From Candidatus Altimarinota bacterium (GTDB taxonomy: Bacteria > Patescibacteriota > Gracilibacteria > CAIRYL01), in assembly GCA_027053135.1 (NCBI GenBank), contig JALUEA010000032.1, positions 1 to 8,867 of the forward strand: DNA of 8,867 nucleotides, written 5' to 3'. The position numbers and the translations under genes are program-made. This document shows, one piece after another, positions 6,306-8,867 of the stretch. Under the pieces are notes generated by a model. The model was not told the DNA's origin. It ran no database searches and saw only the letters and a program-made list of their open reading frames with translations. Each line of letters begins with the position of its first letter. Within the stretch, counting starts at the first letter, position 1.

Positions 6306-7328
6306 ATGACTACACACTCTATATATCCTCACGAATCAGTACAAGAACAAGAAAACCGATTATTACAAATACGAAATAAAAGAGATTTATCTTGCTTTGA
6401 TGTTGTTTCTATTGATGATCTCACTCGTAAAGATATTGATTTGATTCTTGAAATTGCAGAAGAAATGAAACAATCAGGAACAAAAAAACTAGGATTATTA
6501 AAAGGAGCAACCATTGTAAATGCATTTTACGAAAACTCTACTCGAACAAAAACAAGTTTCGAAATGGCTGGAAAACATTTAGGAGCCGATACTATAAACA
6601 TTTCAGGAAGTTCTTCATCTACCAAAAAAGGAGAAAGTTATCAAGATACAACAATGACTCTCTCTGCATACGGTGCACAAGTCATTATCATACGAAGTGA
6701 ATACTCAGGACTTCCACAACAACTCAAAAAACATGTTTCTTCTGCTATTATCAATGCTGGAGATGGATGGCATGAACATCCTTCTCAAGCACTTCTTGAT
6801 GTAAAAACTATGATTGACCATCATGGAACACTGGAAGGGAAAATTATTACTATGGTAGGAGATATTATGCATTCACGAGTATTTGGTTCTGTTGCACGAA
6901 TTATAAAAAAAATGGGGGGAACACTACGCATAGCGTGTCCTCTTACATTTGTTCCAGAAAATGTTGAAACAGTATTTAATGTAGAAATTTTTACTGATAT
7001 AGAAAAAGCATTACAAGGTGCCGATGTAGTATATGCACTTCGAGTCCAAGAAGAACGAGGAAGTGGTGGATTTATTCCTTCGCTCCGAGAGTATTCAAAA
7101 ACATTTGGTATTACCAAAGAACGACTTGAACTTGCCAACAAAAATGCTATCTTAATGCATCCTGGACCGGTAATTCGAGATATTGATATGCACTCTGCAC
7201 TTGTAACACTTGACGACAAAGCAAGAATACTTGATCAAGTAGAAAATGGAATGGCTATTCGTGGAACACTTCAATGGCTATTAGGAAAACGATACGATGG
7301 AAAAGTAAAACCATATCAAACAATTTAA
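6306..7328 (+). CDS. pyrB: Aspartate carbamoyltransferase, catalytic subunit
   Basis: The enzyme joins carbamoyl phosphate and L-aspartate to N-carbamoyl-aspartate, the committed step of pyrimidine synthesis, in the cytoplasm as a trimer. The 340-residue protein keeps the active site: carbamoyl-phosphate loop ENSTRTKTSFE (76-86, with Ser78-Thr-Arg80-Thr), the mobile-loop lysine in TKKGE (106-110), Arg130, HEHPSQ (156-161), Arg191 in GDIMHSR, Arg246 and Gln248 in RVQEE, and the MHPGPV motif (284-289). An R130-SEYSGLP segment is ATCase- rather than ornithine-transferase-like. There is an N-terminal extension of roughly 30 residues before the usual SIDDL start; no internal start rescues a shorter form. 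The start has no Shine-Dalgarno and may be near-leaderless. No pyrI, carAB or pyrC is nearby. hisA follows after 30 nt. Confidence 0.95.
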   Translation: MTTHSIYPHESVQEQENRLLQIRNKRDLSCFDVVSIDDLTRKDIDLILEIAEEMKQSGTKKLGLLKGATIVNAFYENSTRTKTSFEMAGKHLGADTINISGSSSSTKKGESYQDTTMTLSAYGAQVIIIRSEYSGLPQQLKKHVSSAIINAGDGWHEHPSQALLDVKTMIDHHGTLEGKIITMVGDIMHSRVFGSVARIIKKMGGTLRIACPLTFVPENVETVFNVEIFTDIEKALQGADVVYALRVQEERGSGGFIPSLREYSKTFGITKERLELANKNAILMHPGPVIRDIDMHSALVTLDDKARILDQVENGMAIRGTLQWLLGKRYDGKVKPYQTI

Positions 7329-7358
7329 GCCCCCTATACTCCTCTTCCTGTATTTACT

Positions 7359-8111
7359 ATGAAAAAAAACTCATTTCAATTATGGCCCGCTATAGATATT
7401 ATAAATGGAAAACCAGTACGACTATTACAAGGTGATTATTCGAAAAAAACACAATACGATCAAAATTTTGCAGATATATCAAAAACATTTTCAAAATTTG
7501 CATATGGAATTCATATTGTCGACTTAGATGGTGCAAAACAAGGACAACCAGTTAATACAGATGCTATTCAAGAAATTATACAAAATAAGGGAAACACCGT
7601 ACAAATTGAAGTAGGAGGAGGTATTCGAAATCTTCATGACCTAGAACAATTATTTTCAATAGGAGTATCACGATGTATACTTGGGACCGCTGCATTTAAA
7701 GACCAAGACTTTTTAACAAAAGCACTTATACGCTATGGAGCTGATAAAATTGTTGTTGGAGTAGATTGTAAAAACAGAAAAGTTGCCACACATGGATGGA
7801 AAACAGAATCAACAGTGTCTGATATTGAATTTATCACTCAACTCGAACAACAAGGAGTTACGACTATACAATACACCGATATTTCCACCGATGGGACACT
7901 ACAAGGATCTGCAACAAAAATTTTTCAAGAACTTCATACCAAATTTCCTCATATAAACATTATTGGATCTGGAGGTATTGCCACTCTTTCCGATATACAA
8001 GCAGTAAAAGACACTGGTATTACGGGAATTATTTTTGGAAAAGCCTTTTATGAAAACAAAATAACCGCACAACAATTACAAAGATTTATACAACACAATG
8101 ATAGAACTTGA
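7359..8111 (+). CDS. hisA: Phosphoribosylformimino-5-aminoimidazole carboxamide ribotide isomerase
   Basis: HisA catalyses the Amadori isomerisation of ProFAR to PRFAR in histidine synthesis. The 250-residue (beta/alpha)8 barrel is complete. The general base/acid pair is visible as Asp13 in PAIDI and Asp136/Asp174 in VGVD and YTDISTDG. Two phosphate sites are visible as EVGGGIR (84-90) and GSGGI (203-207) with FGKAF. Other marks are VRLLQGDY (20-27), IVDLDGA (53-59), HGW (145-147, a substrate-contact Trp) and TDGTLQG (177-183). It resembles HisA rather than HisF, because HisF usually begins with RIIPCLDV. The TGA stop overlaps the rel start by 14 nt. No other his gene is in view. A PriA-like dual HisA/TrpF activity cannot be excluded from sequence alone. 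Confidence 0.95.
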   Translation: MKKNSFQLWPAIDIINGKPVRLLQGDYSKKTQYDQNFADISKTFSKFAYGIHIVDLDGAKQGQPVNTDAIQEIIQNKGNTVQIEVGGGIRNLHDLEQLFSIGVSRCILGTAAFKDQDFLTKALIRYGADKIVVGVDCKNRKVATHGWKTESTVSDIEFITQLEQQGVTTIQYTDISTDGTLQGSATKIFQELHTKFPHINIIGSGGIATLSDIQAVKDTGITGIIFGKAFYENKITAQQLQRFIQHNDRT

Positions 8112-8867
8112 GAACATAAAACAGTACACCCCCTCCTCCCTTTCTCAGACATTGCAAGAAAGAATATTTCAATATAATCCAAGCATTTCAGAAAAACAAA
8201 AAAAATTACTCACATCAGTACTTGAATTTACATATACCCACTCTCCACAATTCTTTGAAATACGAATATATATTCTGTTTCTCTTATTAAAACTTGAACC
8301 AGATATTCCAACACTTCTTGCATGTGTATTCATAGAAATCGAAGAAGAAAATATAAATGATACTATTCGTAGTACACTCCTATGCAACGATGCACTCTCT
8401 TTATCGCAAGAATTAAAACATATTTCAACGATACAATACCAATCTCCTAAAAATGCAAGTATTATTCGACGATACTTACTCTCAAAAATTAGTGATATTC
8501 GAGTGCTCTATATTCGTTTAGCACAACAAATAGGAAAATTGTATTTTATCAAAAAAAATCCTACCTTTTTCTCTGAACAACAAAACAAACGAATTATCAA
8601 TTCTGTCTTTTTTATTAGTATTCCACTTCTTTCGTATCTTGGGTTATATCCATTAAAAACAATTGCGGAAGATTTATATTTTGAAGTAAGCAATAAAAAA
8701 GAATACGACTTCATCCAACACAAAATACAACAAAAACTCTATGATACTCATTTATATCCTCAATTCACTGAAAAAATACAACATATTACCCATACAATTA
8801 CAACACACTTAAATAAAAAAAATATTAAGCACTCAAAAAAAAAAAAAAAAAAAAAAGGAATCTATTC
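8098..8867 (+). CDS. rel: RelA/SpoT-family (p)ppGpp synthetase with degenerate HD domain (3'-partial)
   Basis: The gene starts at ATG 8098 inside the 3' end of hisA and runs off the right edge, giving 256 visible codons. The protein lines up with the N-terminal half of long RelA/SpoT proteins. SDIRVLYIRLAQQIGKL (132-148) matches the DIRVVLIKLADRLHNM helix, IPLLSYLGLYPLKTIAEDLYF (175-195) matches the APLAHRLGIYRIKWELEDLAF segment, and KEYDFI follows. The hydrolase residues are gone: the first His aligns with Arg56, the HD pair with Ile79-Glu80, and the Asp and Asn of LADRLHN with Gln143 and Lys147. ppGpp hydrolysis is therefore not expected. The final visible residues, poly-Lys then GIYS, fall on the GRPKxIYSI motif that opens the synthetase domain, which lies outside. 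Synthetase activity is thus inferred, not seen. The 14-nt overlap suggests translational coupling to hisA. Confidence 0.8.
   Translation, partial: MIELENIKQYTPSSLSQTLQERIFQYNPSISEKQKKLLTSVLEFTYTHSPQFFEIRIYILFLLLKLEPDIPTLLACVFIEIEEENINDTIRSTLLCNDALSLSQELKHISTIQYQSPKNASIIRRYLLSKISDIRVLYIRLAQQIGKLYFIKKNPTFFSEQQNKRIINSVFFISIPLLSYLGLYPLKTIAEDLYFEVSNKKEYDFIQHKIQQKLYDTHLYPQFTEKIQHITHTITTHLNKKNIKHSKKKKKKKGIY
8835..8856 (+). repeat. Homopolymer of 22 A residues inside rel
   Basis: An uninterrupted A22 run encodes the last base of a Ser codon and seven Lys codons at the point where the Rel synthetase motif begins. The residues after it (GIYS) fit the family in the same frame, so the gene is in frame at A22 as read here. 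Runs this long are prone to polymerase slippage and to sequencing error. Confidence 0.9.

Noticed and set aside
7335..7340. TATACT as a separate hisA promoter and as a shared regulatory hexamer.
   Set aside because: The same hexamer also occurs inside genes (for example near 634, 1462 and 7674), as expected in AT-rich DNA, and no -35 is evident; hisA more likely shares the pyrB transcript.
8109..8111. Possible UGA=glycine recoding as in Gracilibacteria/Absconditabacteria.
   Set aside because: hisA ends naturally at this TGA at normal length, read-through would add 22 unrelated residues, no confident gene has an in-frame TGA, and glycine is well supplied by GGA.

Overview
The window is AT-rich (roughly 30% GC by eye) bacterial DNA with dense, short-spaced genes. 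It reads in the standard code: hisA ends at TGA, glycine is supplied by GGN codons, and no confident gene has an in-frame TGA. None of the six visible start codons has a clear Shine-Dalgarno sequence. AT richness, SD-poor starts, a lone set of biosynthetic genes and an exported Memo/CapA lipoprotein fit a small-genome lineage such as Candidate Phyla Radiation/Patescibacteria (for example Gracilibacteria- or Peregrinibacteria-like). That placement is inference from style, not from a marker gene.

Layout. (1) Positions 3-2411, plus strand: the 3' part of a very large Lys/Gln/Thr-rich protein that enters from outside the window. At least 802 residues are visible. It carries a tandem array of about 21-residue repeats and ends in a RelE/YafQ-type toxin-fold domain. 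(2) 2488-4395, plus: a predicted lipoprotein fusing a Memo-like (AmmeMemoRadiSam protein B) domain to a CapA/PGA_cap metallophosphatase-like domain. (3) 6174-4423, minus: smpB followed by a class V (SerC-like) PLP aminotransferase. The aminotransferase has its own candidate promoter, and an intrinsic terminator lies inside the 3' end of the convergent lipoprotein gene. (4) 6306-8867, plus: pyrB, hisA and the start of a RelA/SpoT-family gene, closely packed. The hisA stop overlaps the rel start by 14 nt.

How the genes fit together. pyrB (pyrimidine synthesis), hisA (histidine synthesis) and rel (ppGpp stringent response) form a plausible plus-strand operon. The Rel protein has lost every recognisable HD-hydrolase residue in its N-terminal domain, so it should be synthetase-only. 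A run of 22 A residues falls exactly where the synthetase domain begins. smpB (ribosome rescue) is divergent from pyrB across a 131-bp region with a perfect 6-3-6 palindrome and direct repeats.

The least ordinary items are the giant repeat protein with a C-terminal RelE/YafQ domain and no antitoxin beside it, the secreted Memo-CapA fusion, and the HD-dead Rel with its A22 tract. No RNA genes, CRISPR arrays, transposases or integrases were seen.
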